64,000 nucleotides of DNA from an uncultured Mucilaginibacter sp. (lineage in GTDB: Bacteria; Bacteroidota; Bacteroidia; Sphingobacteriales; Sphingobacteriaceae), in the NCBI GenBank assembly GCA_903891475.1, contig CAITEP010000040.1:62001-126000 (forward strand). Reading direction: 5' to 3'. Below are positions 15,983-24,482 of this stretch, one piece after another. Made by a program: the position numbers and the translations under genes. Below the pieces are notes generated by a model. It worked only from the letters and a program-made list of their open reading frames with translations, had not been told where the DNA came from and searched no databases. Every line of letters starts with the position of its first letter. The stretch's first letter is position 1.

Positions 15983-16011
15983 TTTGTCTAAATTTATTAG
16001 TCATAAATTTG
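15983..16011 (+). promoter_or_regulatory. Putative Bacteroidota-type promoter of proteorhodopsin
   Basis: TTTG at 15983-15986 and TAAATTTG at 16004-16011 match the -33 TTTG and -7 TAnnTTTG elements with a 17-bp gap. This would give a ~60-nt leader before the ATG at 16081. Based on consensus match only. Confidence 0.5.
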
Positions 16012-16080
16012 AACAAAAGTGATGGATAATCCTCCTGCTTCCATTTAAACAATTTTCTCTAACTTAAATTATTTCAAAAC

Positions 16081-16818
16081 ATGTTACACCAATTGCTCGC
16101 GATTACCTCGATCGCCAAAACCAATTACGTTGCCTTTACCTTTTTTGTAGGTTGTATGGCAATGCTGGCCGCTTCGGTATTCTTCTTTTTCGAAGTTTCA
16201 AACACCGACAAAAAGTGGCGCACTTCTATCCTAATCTCTGGCTTAATTACCTTTATAGCCGCGGTACACTATTACTACATGCGAGATTATTTTCTGGCTA
16301 CTAATGAGTCGCCAACGTTTTTCAGGTATGTTGACTGGATTTTAACTGTGCCATTGATGTGTGTAGAGTTTTATTTAATCACCAAAAAATCGGGCGCTCA
16401 AATTGGTCTGTTATGGAAACTGGTTATAGCCTCTGTATTTATGTTGGTAACCGGTTATATTGGCGAAGCCATTTATGGCCAAGAAACCCAAAGCTGGGTA
16501 TGGGGCTTTATTAGCAGTATTGGCTACTTCTACATTGTGTACTTAATTTGGTTTGGCGAAGTAGCGCAATTGGCTAAAGCTGCGGGTGGCGCGGTGGCTA
16601 AAGCCAACAAAACCTTGGCTTGGTTTGTATTGGTAGGTTGGGCAATTTACCCAATTGGTTATATTGCCGGTACCCAAGGCGGTTTGTTTGGCGCCAATTT
16701 ATTGCATGGCCTATCATTAGACCTTGTGTATAACATTGGTGATGCTGTAAACAAAATTGGTTTCGGCTTGGTAATTTATACTTTAGTACAAAACGAAAAA
16801 TCGGCTGTAGCAGCCTAA
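16081..16818 (+). CDS. Proteorhodopsin, green-type light-driven proton pump
   Basis: The 245-residue seven-helix protein aligns by eye with proteorhodopsin. His 63 in HYYYMR is the counterion partner. RYVDWILTVPLMCVEFYL gives Asp 85 (proton acceptor), Thr 89 and Glu 96 (proton donor), the DTE pattern of an outward proton pump. Lys 225 in DAVNKIGFGL is the retinal Schiff-base lysine. Met 93 takes the place of the Leu/Gln colour switch (position 105 of GPR); Met is usual in Bacteroidota pumps and predicts green absorption. The gene is followed by a strong terminator and then by blh, which makes retinal. No carotene genes are in the window. Confidence 0.95.
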   Translation: MLHQLLAITSIAKTNYVAFTFFVGCMAMLAASVFFFFEVSNTDKKWRTSILISGLITFIAAVHYYYMRDYFLATNESPTFFRYVDWILTVPLMCVEFYLITKKSGAQIGLLWKLVIASVFMLVTGYIGEAIYGQETQSWVWGFISSIGYFYIVYLIWFGEVAQLAKAAGGAVAKANKTLAWFVLVGWAIYPIGYIAGTQGGLFGANLLHGLSLDLVYNIGDAVNKIGFGLVIYTLVQNEKSAVAA

Positions 16819-16834
16819 TTGTTTTGTGAAAAAT

Positions 16835-16875
16835 GGCTATCCCTAACTATCATGTTTTTGGGGATAGCCTTTTTT
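16835..16875 (+). terminator. Strong intrinsic terminator between proteorhodopsin and blh
   Basis: A perfect 9-bp stem GGCTATCCC (16835-16843) / GGGATAGCC (16861-16869) is followed by six T. It sits in the 83-bp gap between the two genes, so blh is either transcribed by read-through at a lower level or has its own promoter. Confidence 0.85.
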
Positions 16876-16901
16876 AAAATAACCTTACTTAATAACCCGC
16901 T

Positions 16902-17849
16902 ATGACAAGATTATATTTATTACTGATTGGAGCCTTGCTGTTAATTTTTCAGTTAGCAATTCCCCAGCTGGTGGTAAAATACCAATTCATCCTGTTTTTG
17001 GTTGGAATTATGGTATTAGGCATCCCGCATGGCGCAGCCGATTTACTGATTTCCCTAAAAATTACCAGCGACAAAAAAGCACGGTTTTCTTACCTGCAAT
17101 TTTTTTTGAATTACCTGGGTAGGCTGTTATTTTTTCTGGCTATCCTATTGCTCTCCCCAGCCATAGGGGTCATCCTTTTTATCATCTTAGCCTCCTTCCA
17201 TTTTGGCGAGACTGATTTATACCAATTTGAAACTAATACCCTAACAGGTAAGCTATTTTCGGTGAGTTATGGCTTGATTGTTTTAAGCGTGATCCTGTTT
17301 TTTCATTTTGGCGAGGTAAAACCTTTGCTTATGGAATTTGACTCGGGTAAAAAAATTGGATACCTTATTAACTGGATCGATACTCATAAAATCACCTTAT
17401 TGTTTTTGGCGCTCATCCAGTTTTATGTATTCACCTTTATTTATTTTATCACCAACAAAAACAACCCCAAGTTGGATGGCACGTTTTTGATAAATTTTTT
17501 ACTGATTATTTTGATTTTGTTTTGCCTACCTATGCTTCTAGGCTTTACCTTTTACTTTGTTTTTTGGCATTCCATCATATCGCTACAAAATATTACACGA
17601 TACCTCCGCCACGACTTACAATTCTCCTTGAAAAGGCTTGTGGGTCAAATAAGCTTATACAGTTTAATGGCCGTAATTGGGGTAGTTATTTTTGGCGTAT
17701 TCGGCATCATGTTTTTAAATACCAATACCATTATTATATACGCTTTAATGGGTTTAGCAGTATTAACCGCTCCGCATATGCAAATAATGCATATTATGTA
17801 TCATAATATTAGGCTAATGGAAATTCCCGAAAATAAGCTAGAAGTTTAA
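16902..17849 (+). CDS. blh: Brp/Blh-family beta-carotene 15,15'-dioxygenase
   Basis: The 315-residue protein has about eight membrane segments and the conserved His motifs of the family: GIPHGAADLL, SFHFGETD, FWHSI and TAPHMQIMHIMYH. These His bind the non-haem iron that cleaves beta-carotene into two retinals in the membrane. Its place directly after proteorhodopsin is the classic arrangement and confirms that the opsin can receive its chromophore. The beta-carotene supply must come from elsewhere in the genome. Confidence 0.92.
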   Translation: MTRLYLLLIGALLLIFQLAIPQLVVKYQFILFLVGIMVLGIPHGAADLLISLKITSDKKARFSYLQFFLNYLGRLLFFLAILLLSPAIGVILFIILASFHFGETDLYQFETNTLTGKLFSVSYGLIVLSVILFFHFGEVKPLLMEFDSGKKIGYLINWIDTHKITLLFLALIQFYVFTFIYFITNKNNPKLDGTFLINFLLIILILFCLPMLLGFTFYFVFWHSIISLQNITRYLRHDLQFSLKRLVGQISLYSLMAVIGVVIFGVFGIMFLNTNTIIIYALMGLAVLTAPHMQIMHIMYHNIRLMEIPENKLEV

Positions 17850-17855
17850 AAATCA

Positions 17856-17878
17856 GGACTTATACCTTTGATAAGTCC
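17856..17878. terminator. Hairpin between convergent genes
   Basis: An 8-bp perfect stem GGACTTAT/ATAAGTCC lies between the stop of blh and the stop of the racemase gene on the other strand. It lacks a T tract, so termination is uncertain. Confidence 0.35.
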
Positions 17879-17926
17879 ATAATACATAGTGTTTAATAGG
17901 CTTTCCATCTAAATCATAACAAACCA

Positions 17927-18607
17927 TCAACCCAACATATAATCAATAATAGCCGCCGAATGTATTTGGGTAGTATCAAACAGCGGCAGGTGGTAATCAG
18001 TCTGCTTTATGAGCAAAGGTATTTCGGTACAGCCCAAAATAATACCCTCGGCACCGTTTGCTACCAGTTCATCCATAATCTTGAGGTATTCGGCTTTTGT
18101 TTCGGGTTTTAGCAATCCAGTACCTAGCTCTTCTTTTATGGTATATTGAAGATAGTCGCGTGTAGCTTTCGGTTCTGGTATTAACACCTCTAGGCCATAG
18201 CTAGCCAATTTATCGCGGTAAAAAGGCATTTCCATGGTAAATTGGGTACCTAGTAGGGCTACCTTTTTTAATCCGGCTTTGTTAATGGTTTTAGCGGTGG
18301 CTTCGCCTATGTGTATAAAAGGCAATTCAACATGGTTGGCAAGCTCATCGGCATACATATGGGCGGTATTGGCGCATAGGGCTATGGCGGTTGCACCCGC
18401 TTTTTTTAAATCGATACAAGCATTTGCCAATAAATCAAAACTATGGTTCCAGGTAACGGCCTGCACATCGGCAAAGTTTAAGGAGTAAATAAGGCACTCG
18501 GCAAAGTTTAAGCCACCCAAACGGGCGTTAATACCCTCGTTAATAAATCGATAATAATCAATAGTTGATACCCAGCTGATACCCCCAATTAAGCCTACTT
18601 TTTTCAT
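17927..18607 (-). CDS. Aspartate/glutamate racemase family protein
   Basis: The 226-residue cytoplasmic protein has both catalytic Cys loops of the family: LCANTAHMYAD (~Cys 78) and LGCTEIPLL (~Cys 192), and the N-terminal VGLIGGISW. These PLP-independent enzymes epimerise aspartate or related acidic amino acids by two-base chemistry. Substrate cannot be told from sequence; aspartate is commonest in the short family. It is followed 27 bp upstream on the same strand by a VOC protein. Confidence 0.85.
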   Translation of the reverse strand: MKKVGLIGGISWVSTIDYYRFINEGINARLGGLNFAECLIYSLNFADVQAVTWNHSFDLLANACIDLKKAGATAIALCANTAHMYADELANHVELPFIHIGEATAKTINKAGLKKVALLGTQFTMEMPFYRDKLASYGLEVLIPEPKATRDYLQYTIKEELGTGLLKPETKAEYLKIMDELVANGAEGIILGCTEIPLLIKQTDYHLPLFDTTQIHSAAIIDYMLG

Positions 18608-18634
18608 TTGTAATAATTGTTCAGTAAAATGCTA

Positions 18635-19060
18635 TCAAGCATTTTCCAAAGCCTCGATGTCAAACTTATTCATCTTCATAAAAGCTTGCATCACGCGTTG
18701 CCCTTTTTCGGGATCACTCATCAGCTTGCCCAAAACAGAGGGTACCACCTGCCATGATAAACCAAACTTATCCTTACACCAGCCACAACGACCTTCGCTA
18801 CCACCATCGGCAATGAGCTTGTACCAATAATGGTCAATCTCTTCCTGATTTTCGCAAGGGATCACAAAGGACACCGCCTCATTAAATTTAAAGTGACTGC
18901 CACCGTTCAGGCCCATAAAGAATTTACCGTTCAACTCAAAATTCACCACCATGCCCGTGTCGACAATTATTTTCGAATTCGGGAAAATGGTACAGTATAA
19001 GTCGGCAGCTGCCCTGGCTTGCCCATCAAACCATAGGCATGGGTACAATTGGTTATTCAT
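18635..19060 (-). CDS. PhnB-like VOC family protein
   Basis: The 141-residue protein has the typical start YPCLWFDGQARAAADLYCTIFPNSKI and the QVVPSVLG and VMQAFMKMNKFDIEAL ending of the 3-demethylubiquinone-methyltransferase/PhnB group within the vicinal-oxygen-chelate fold. These proteins are small, cytoplasmic and mostly uncharacterised. An array of 21-bp repeats lies ~200 bp upstream of its start. It is 27 bp from the racemase gene and may be cotranscribed with it. Confidence 0.85.
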   Translation of the reverse strand: MNNQLYPCLWFDGQARAAADLYCTIFPNSKIIVDTGMVVNFELNGKFFMGLNGGSHFKFNEAVSFVIPCENQEEIDHYWYKLIADGGSEGRCGWCKDKFGLSWQVVPSVLGKLMSDPEKGQRVMQAFMKMNKFDIEALENA

Positions 19061-19227
19061 TATCTTTATTTTTTGGTGGATTTGGATACAATGGCTAAGC
19101 TAGCATATTTTAAAACATAAGTACCAAAACAAAAACCATAAATTTTTTGGTAGTTGAGGGGCATCTTCAATTCAGGTTTCCAAACTTGCCAAAAAAAATA
19201 CCAACTTATTAAAGCCTACAAATTACC

Positions 19228-19343
19228 ACCCCAAATTATAATTTCACTACAATTTGATAGGTTTTAATGATAGTTTGGCTGGTCGAAATTATAATTTCAA
19301 CGGTTTTAATTATAATTTCACAGGTCGAAATTATAATTTGTAA
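19228..19343. repeat. 21-bp phased repeats with palindromic AAATTATAATTT core
   Basis: Four contiguous 21-bp units begin at 19260, 19281, 19302 and 19323; the first is degenerate. A further isolated copy of the core is at 19233-19244. The units read GGTCGAAATTATAATTTCAAC or GGTTTTAATTATAATTTCACA. Two-helical-turn spacing of a palindromic core is the layout of iteron or multi-site operator DNA. The array lies in the 323-bp gap upstream of the VOC gene and downstream of peptidase T. There is nothing else in this gap. Confidence 0.7.
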
Positions 19344-19383
19344 AAGTTTAAAAAGTATTTAAAAGCCTAAAATTCCCAAAAAA

Positions 19384-20676
19384 TCAGACCGATTTTTCTT
19401 CCCAAATCATGCACAAATGAAGTATTGTTGCTACCGCTTTCTGCATGTCCTGTTCTGATACCCATTCCTGTTTGCCATGAAAAGCATGCTCACCTGCAAA
19501 AATATTAGGGCAGGGCAGACCCATAAATGATAGTCGGCTACCATCTGTACCACCTCTGATACTGCAAAGCTTTGGCTCCATACCCGCCCTTTTGATGGCT
19601 TCCAAACCGTATTCCACAATTTCGGGGTGTTGCTCCAATACCTTTTTCATGTTTCTGTACTGCGGATTTACGTCAAACTCATACCCTGCACCGGGGTAGC
19701 GAGCCAACACATCGGCTGCAATTTGGCGCAAAGTTTCGGCATGTTGAGCCAACAGCGCGTCATCAAAATCCCTGATAATGAAGTCGATATGCGCCTCTTC
19801 TACTTGTCCGCCAAAGCCAATCGGATGTATAAAACCTTGCATATCATTCGTGCCTTCCGGCGAAAGTTCTAAAGGCAGCGCATTAATAATTTCAGCGGCA
19901 ATTTTGAGAGCACTTTGCATTTTCCCTTTCGCAAAACCAGGGTGTGCGCTAATGCCTTTTACAGTAAGCCGCGCGCCGTCGGCCGAGAAAGTCTCATTTT
20001 CGAGGTTGCCTGCACTTTCCCCGTCGATGGTATACCCGGCATAGGCACCCACTTTTTGCATATCTACCTTATCAACACCTCGGCCAATTTCTTCATCGGG
20101 TGTAAACAAAATCCTTATTTTGCCATGCTTTATGCCAGGGTTATGAATTAACTGGTAACAGGCATCCATAATTTCGGCCAAACCTGCTTTATTATCTGCA
20201 CCTAATAAGGTAGTGCCACTGGCTGTAATAATATTGTTACCTAGTTGATTTTTCAAATCGGGGTGTTCGTTCATTTTAATCACCTGTGTGGTATCATCGG
20301 GTAAAACAATATCCTCACCCTGATAATTTTCGTGCACAATAGGCTTTACATTCGCTCCGCTGCAATCGGGCGAAGTATCTATATGAGAACAAAAGCAAAT
20401 CACCGGAACATTTTTTTTAGCTGTATTTGAAGGGATAGTGGCATAAACATACCCAAATTCGTCAAGATGCGCGTCTATTACGCCCATCTCCAATAATTCC
20501 GCTACTAAAACCTTCCCCAGGTTCTTTTGTTTTTGGGTAGAAGGGTAAGTTTTCGACTCCGCATCCGACTGGGTATCGATTGTCACGTAGTTCAAAAAAC
20601 GTCTTTTTACGGTGGATTCTAATAAAAATTTAGAATTTTTGTGATTTGTTAATGATAATTTTACTATTTTTGACAC
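19384..20676 (-). CDS. pepT: Peptidase T (tripeptide aminopeptidase)
   Basis: This 430-residue M20B metallopeptidase has metal-site motifs SHIDTSPD (His, Asp), LLGADNKAG (bridging Asp), TPDEEIGRG (Glu-Glu) and EHAFHGKQEW (His). It also has the dimerisation-domain motif SAHPGFAKGKM. It removes the N-terminal residue from tripeptides in the cytoplasm. The annotated start gives a slightly long N-terminus (MSKIVKLSLTNHKNSKFLLE) before the family start RFLNYVTIDTQ, so a later non-ATG start is possible. Confidence 0.92.
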   Translation of the reverse strand: MSKIVKLSLTNHKNSKFLLESTVKRRFLNYVTIDTQSDAESKTYPSTQKQKNLGKVLVAELLEMGVIDAHLDEFGYVYATIPSNTAKKNVPVICFCSHIDTSPDCSGANVKPIVHENYQGEDIVLPDDTTQVIKMNEHPDLKNQLGNNIITASGTTLLGADNKAGLAEIMDACYQLIHNPGIKHGKIRILFTPDEEIGRGVDKVDMQKVGAYAGYTIDGESAGNLENETFSADGARLTVKGISAHPGFAKGKMQSALKIAAEIINALPLELSPEGTNDMQGFIHPIGFGGQVEEAHIDFIIRDFDDALLAQHAETLRQIAADVLARYPGAGYEFDVNPQYRNMKKVLEQHPEIVEYGLEAIKRAGMEPKLCSIRGGTDGSRLSFMGLPCPNIFAGEHAFHGKQEWVSEQDMQKAVATILHLCMIWEEKSV

Positions 20677-20741
20677 AACAATACTTTTGTAACATTTAAG
20701 TTTGTAAATATTAACGCAACGTTATTAATAAAATTTTACCA

Positions 20742-21476
20742 TTGAAAAAGTATCTTATAATAATTTTAGTTGTTTTTGCAGTTGGAACTGTAAAAGCTCA
20801 AAGTGGTTACGGTTTTAAACCTTGGGGTCTAGGTTTGGGTGTTGGTTATGCAACCGCTTATGCAAATGTTGGTCATCCTCAAGCTAATCCTACCTTTGAC
20901 GTAAGCGCAATTTATAGCTTAATACCTTATTTCCCAATTGCCTTGGAGTTTCAAGCCGGGCAGTTTTCCGGTGGTGGGTTAACTCCGGCGCTTGATATTT
21001 ATAGCCGTAAATTTACCAACAATTACAAGGCACTTTTAATCCATGAAGATTTGCATATGGGTGCTTATCTTGACTATAGTTCAGATCCTTTCCTTAGGGT
21101 AATAAAAAACTTTTATGGTGGTACCGGGGTTGGGGTAATATTTAATTCAGTTAAAAATCAACGTACTGGCTACATAAATGACCAACCTGTTACCTATCCT
21201 GGTTCAGATAAAAGCACTAACGTAATGATTCCAATACGTGTTGGGTACGAATTTAAAATATACGATTTTAATAATGCACCAAATTTATCAATAGATATTG
21301 GCTTTACAGATAATATAGTATTTAACAGTGGCATAGACGGTTATAACGATCCTAACAAGGTATTTGTAAATTCTAAAACCATACAACAATATAATCAAGT
21401 TACTGTTGGCGTTAAAATGTTTTTTGGTGAAACTAAATTATATAACAAGCTAATCAGGTCATATAGTCGTTATTGA
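20742..21476 (+). CDS. Predicted outer-membrane beta-barrel protein
   Basis: The 244-residue protein starts with TTG and a clear signal peptide (KKYLIIILVVFAVGTVKAQ). It then shows alternating aromatic beta strands (WGLGLGVGYATAYANV, PIALEFQAGQF, GGTGVGVIFNS, IPIRVGYEFKIY, LSIDIGFTDNIVF, VTVGVKMFFGE). This fits a small porin-like or OmpW-size barrel. I do not recognise a specific family. A strong terminator follows. Confidence 0.65.
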   Translation: MKKYLIIILVVFAVGTVKAQSGYGFKPWGLGLGVGYATAYANVGHPQANPTFDVSAIYSLIPYFPIALEFQAGQFSGGGLTPALDIYSRKFTNNYKALLIHEDLHMGAYLDYSSDPFLRVIKNFYGGTGVGVIFNSVKNQRTGYINDQPVTYPGSDKSTNVMIPIRVGYEFKIYDFNNAPNLSIDIGFTDNIVFNSGIDGYNDPNKVFVNSKTIQQYNQVTVGVKMFFGETKLYNKLIRSYSRY

Positions 21477-21507
21477 TAAATAGAAATCCCTTTCGAAAAT
21501 ATTTAAA

Positions 21508-21534
21508 AAGCCCTTAGCATTAAGGGCTTTTTTT
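21508..21534 (+). terminator. Intrinsic terminator
   Basis: A perfect 9-bp stem AAGCCCTTA/TAAGGGCTT with a 4-nt loop and a run of T follows the beta-barrel gene by ~30 bp. Confidence 0.9.
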
Positions 21535-21608
21535 GTGAATGAGAATGTTAGAATTTTTTAAACATGAATTTATTAAATTTGAATTCATGAATTTTTATTA
21601 CCGTCCCA

Positions 21609-21986
21609 TTGAAACCTTTTTTAAAATTGAATTTAGAAGAATTGCGCGATTATTGCCTGCAAAAACCAGGTACCTCTGAGGGGCTTCCCTTTGGTCCGGA
21701 AGTATTGGTTTTTAAAGTGGGCGATAAATTGTTTTTATTAACCCCTTTAGATACCGCCGACAGGTTTAATGCCAAATGCGATCCTGAACTGGCCGTTGAG
21801 CTTAGAGAACAATACACCGAAGTGCAACCAGGCTATCACATGAACAAAAAATTGTGGAACACTGTTTTTATAAATGGCAGCTTAACGAATAATCAACTAA
21901 AGGAAATGATTGATCATTCATATACCCTTGTTTTTGAAAGTCTCCCTAAAAAAATACAAGAACAAATTTTAAATAGCGAGCAGTAA
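21609..21986 (+). CDS. MmcQ/YjbR family protein
   Basis: The 125-residue protein (TTG start) has the family pattern ELRDYCLQKPGTSEGLPFGPEVLVFKVGDKLFLL, then NAKCDPELAVELREQY and PGYHMNKKLWNTVF. These small cytoplasmic proteins have a double-wing DNA-binding-like fold but no firmly known role. It stands alone between two terminated or spaced genes. Confidence 0.85.
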   Translation: MKPFLKLNLEELRDYCLQKPGTSEGLPFGPEVLVFKVGDKLFLLTPLDTADRFNAKCDPELAVELREQYTEVQPGYHMNKKLWNTVFINGSLTNNQLKEMIDHSYTLVFESLPKKIQEQILNSEQ

Positions 21987-22083
21987 TAAATCATGCTGTT
22001 TTTGATGACCTTAATATTTAAATACATACCTTTATAAAACAGCGGTACCTTTATCAATTAATTTTCAGCTGCCTAGTTACAAC

Positions 22084-23826
22084 ATGAAATATATAGGTAT
22101 ATTTTTTTTATGCTGCTTTTGTTTCTTACAAGCAAATGCCCAATTAACCCCTTTTGAACTTAGTAAGGATAAAAATTATACAGCAACCTATCAGGAGGTA
22201 ATAGCCTATTACCAAAAAATCGCTAAAACATCCCCACAAATAAAGCTATTTAACTATGGTACTACCGATGTTGGGTTACCGCTTACCTTAATAGTATTAT
22301 CTCACGATGGCGTATTTAACCCATCAACCATAAAAAAACAAGACAAAAGGGTTTTGCTTATTAATAACGGCATTCACCCCGGCGAACCCGAAGGTATTGA
22401 TGCCACCATGATGCTCACCCGTGATTTATTGAAAAAACATGCCATACCCAATAACCTAGTAATATGTATGGTAGCGGTATATAATATTGATGGTTGTTTA
22501 AATAGAGGTGTAAGTCGCATCAACCAAAACGGGCCGATTGCTTATGGCTTTAGGGGGAATTATAGAAATTTGGACCTTAACCGCGACTTTATCAAAGCCG
22601 ATAGCAAGAACGCCTTGGCCTTAGAAGAAATTATCAATACATGGAAACCAGATGTTTTTTTGGATAACCATACCAGCGATGGGGCCGATTATCAATACGT
22701 AATGACCTTGATTGAAACCCAAAAAGATAAGCAAAACCCTATTTTAGCCAATTATACCTCCAAGGTGCTTACCCCGGGTTTGTATGCGGGTATTAAAAAT
22801 AAAGGCTTTGAAATGATCCCCTACGGAGCCGGCGAAAATGGCTTGCCCGATTCGGGTATCGTAAGTTTTTTAGAGCTTCCCCGCTTTGCTACCGGTTTTA
22901 CTGCTCAACGCAATATAATTAGCTATATAACCGAAACTCATATGCTAAAGCCCTTTGATAAACGGGTTTATGCCACCTATACCTTTATGGAAATATTGAT
23001 TGATTTAATTAAAAAAGATGCTAAAAATATAGGCGATTTAAAGCTTAAAGCCGATGAGCAGGTGAGCAGTCAACAAAATTTCGCGCTAAATTGGGAGCTT
23101 GATACCACTAAGGTAGATACCATAACCTTTAAAGGATATACTGCCAGCTATAAGCCCAGCGAAGTTAGCCAACAAACACGCTTATACTACGACCGAGACA
23201 AACCCTATACCAAAACCATTAAATATTTCGACAATTATAAAGCCAGCGATTCGGTTAAAAAACCTTGGGCATATATTATTCCACAAGCCTGGGGCAAGGT
23301 AATTGATTTATTTAGGCTGAATGGGGTAAAGATGCGAAGGTTGAATAATGATACTACCCTTAACCTGGAGATGTATTATATAAACGATTATAAAACCGTA
23401 AGCAAACCTTATGAAGGGCATTATTTGCACAGCAAGGTAAACCTAATACCTGTTGAGACGAAGGTTAAGTTTTACAAAGGCGATTATGTGGTGATGGTTA
23501 ACCAGCCTTTAAATAGGTATATAGTAGAAACTTTAGAACCTAAAGGGGTTGATTCCTTTTTTGCATGGAACTTTTTTGATTCGGTTTTGGGCGAGAAGGA
23601 ATATTTTTCGGATTATGTTTTTGAAGATGTTGCCGCCGATTTATTGAAAAAAGACCCAGCGCTAAAAGCCAAACTTGAGGAGGAAAAACTTAAAAACCCA
23701 CAATTGGCTGGCAGTGCGAAACAACAATTATATTTTGTTTACCGTTATTCACCTTATTTCGAAAAAACTTACCTTCGCTACCCAATTGGTAGAATACTTT
23801 CTGCACTTAACCTGAATACAAAATGA
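22084..23826 (+). CDS. Secreted M14 family zinc carboxypeptidase
   Basis: The 580-residue protein has a signal peptide (MKYIGIFFLCCFCFLQANA). It carries M14 zinc ligands in NNGIHPGEPEGID (HxxE), a third His in LDNHTSDGADY, substrate-binding residues in RNLDLNRDF, and a catalytic Glu in ITETHMLKPF. The last ~230 residues form a C-terminal region typical of Bacteroidota M14 proteins. It would cleave C-terminal residues or peptidoglycan stem peptides in the periplasm. Its stop overlaps the rhomboid start by 4 bp (ATGA), so the two are translationally coupled. Confidence 0.88.
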   Translation: MKYIGIFFLCCFCFLQANAQLTPFELSKDKNYTATYQEVIAYYQKIAKTSPQIKLFNYGTTDVGLPLTLIVLSHDGVFNPSTIKKQDKRVLLINNGIHPGEPEGIDATMMLTRDLLKKHAIPNNLVICMVAVYNIDGCLNRGVSRINQNGPIAYGFRGNYRNLDLNRDFIKADSKNALALEEIINTWKPDVFLDNHTSDGADYQYVMTLIETQKDKQNPILANYTSKVLTPGLYAGIKNKGFEMIPYGAGENGLPDSGIVSFLELPRFATGFTAQRNIISYITETHMLKPFDKRVYATYTFMEILIDLIKKDAKNIGDLKLKADEQVSSQQNFALNWELDTTKVDTITFKGYTASYKPSEVSQQTRLYYDRDKPYTKTIKYFDNYKASDSVKKPWAYIIPQAWGKVIDLFRLNGVKMRRLNNDTTLNLEMYYINDYKTVSKPYEGHYLHSKVNLIPVETKVKFYKGDYVVMVNQPLNRYIVETLEPKGVDSFFAWNFFDSVLGEKEYFSDYVFEDVAADLLKKDPALKAKLEEEKLKNPQLAGSAKQQLYFVYRYSPYFEKTYLRYPIGRILSALNLNTK

Positions 23827-24482
23827 ATGATTTTTTAGCATTAGCAACAGCTGCCCCGGTAGCTACTTTCATATTTATTATTACCATTATTACTTCACTC
23901 GTGGCGTTTTGGAGCGATGATGTTTATGCCGGGTTTATTTTACACCCCTATAGTGTTTCCAGAAATAGCAGGGTTTATACCCTCATAACCAGTGGATTGA
24001 TACATAATGACTGGATGCATTTATTTTTTAACATGCTTTCCTATTATTATTTCGCGTTTGCTTTGGAGGCTGGCTTTGGTGATGTACCTGGCATAGGGCA
24101 TTGGCAGTTTGCCATGCTTTATATTTTTAGTTTGATATTGAGCGACCTGCCTACCGTTTACAAGCATAAAAACGACGATTGGTACCATAGTTTAGGTGCT
24201 TCGGGAGCAGTTAGCGCGGTAATTTTTAGCGCTATTTTATACATACCACTGCAACCAATGGGATTTATTGGGCTTCCAATACGTATACCGGCTGTTATTT
24301 TTGGCGCGTTGTATCTGGTTTATTGTAATTATGCTTCAAAACGAGGCAGAGATAATATTAACCACGACGCCCACTTTTTTGGAGCGCTAAGCGGAATGTT
24401 GATTACTATTTTTCTGCATCCGCATATTGTAAGCTCGTTTTTTAGCCAAATTATACAGGGAGTTCAATCGTTGACGCGTTAA
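23823..24482 (+). CDS. Rhomboid family intramembrane serine protease
   Basis: The 219-residue polytopic protein has the rhomboid features SGLIHNDWMHLFFNM (the helix-2 His/Asn region), LGASGAVSA (catalytic Ser in GxSG), and HDAHFFGALSG (catalytic His). It would cut transmembrane segments within the inner membrane. The start overlaps the M14 peptidase gene, a proteolytic pair. The 3' end overlaps the convergent gene 24451-25440 by 32 bp. Confidence 0.88.
   Translation: MNDFLALATAAPVATFIFIITIITSLVAFWSDDVYAGFILHPYSVSRNSRVYTLITSGLIHNDWMHLFFNMLSYYYFAFALEAGFGDVPGIGHWQFAMLYIFSLILSDLPTVYKHKNDDWYHSLGASGAVSAVIFSAILYIPLQPMGFIGLPIRIPAVIFGALYLVYCNYASKRGRDNINHDAHFFGALSGMLITIFLHPHIVSSFFSQIIQGVQSLTR

Noticed and set aside
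19228..19343. 21-bp repeats as a CRISPR array
   Set aside because: The units are contiguous with no spacers, are palindromic and AT-rich, and no cas gene is present.
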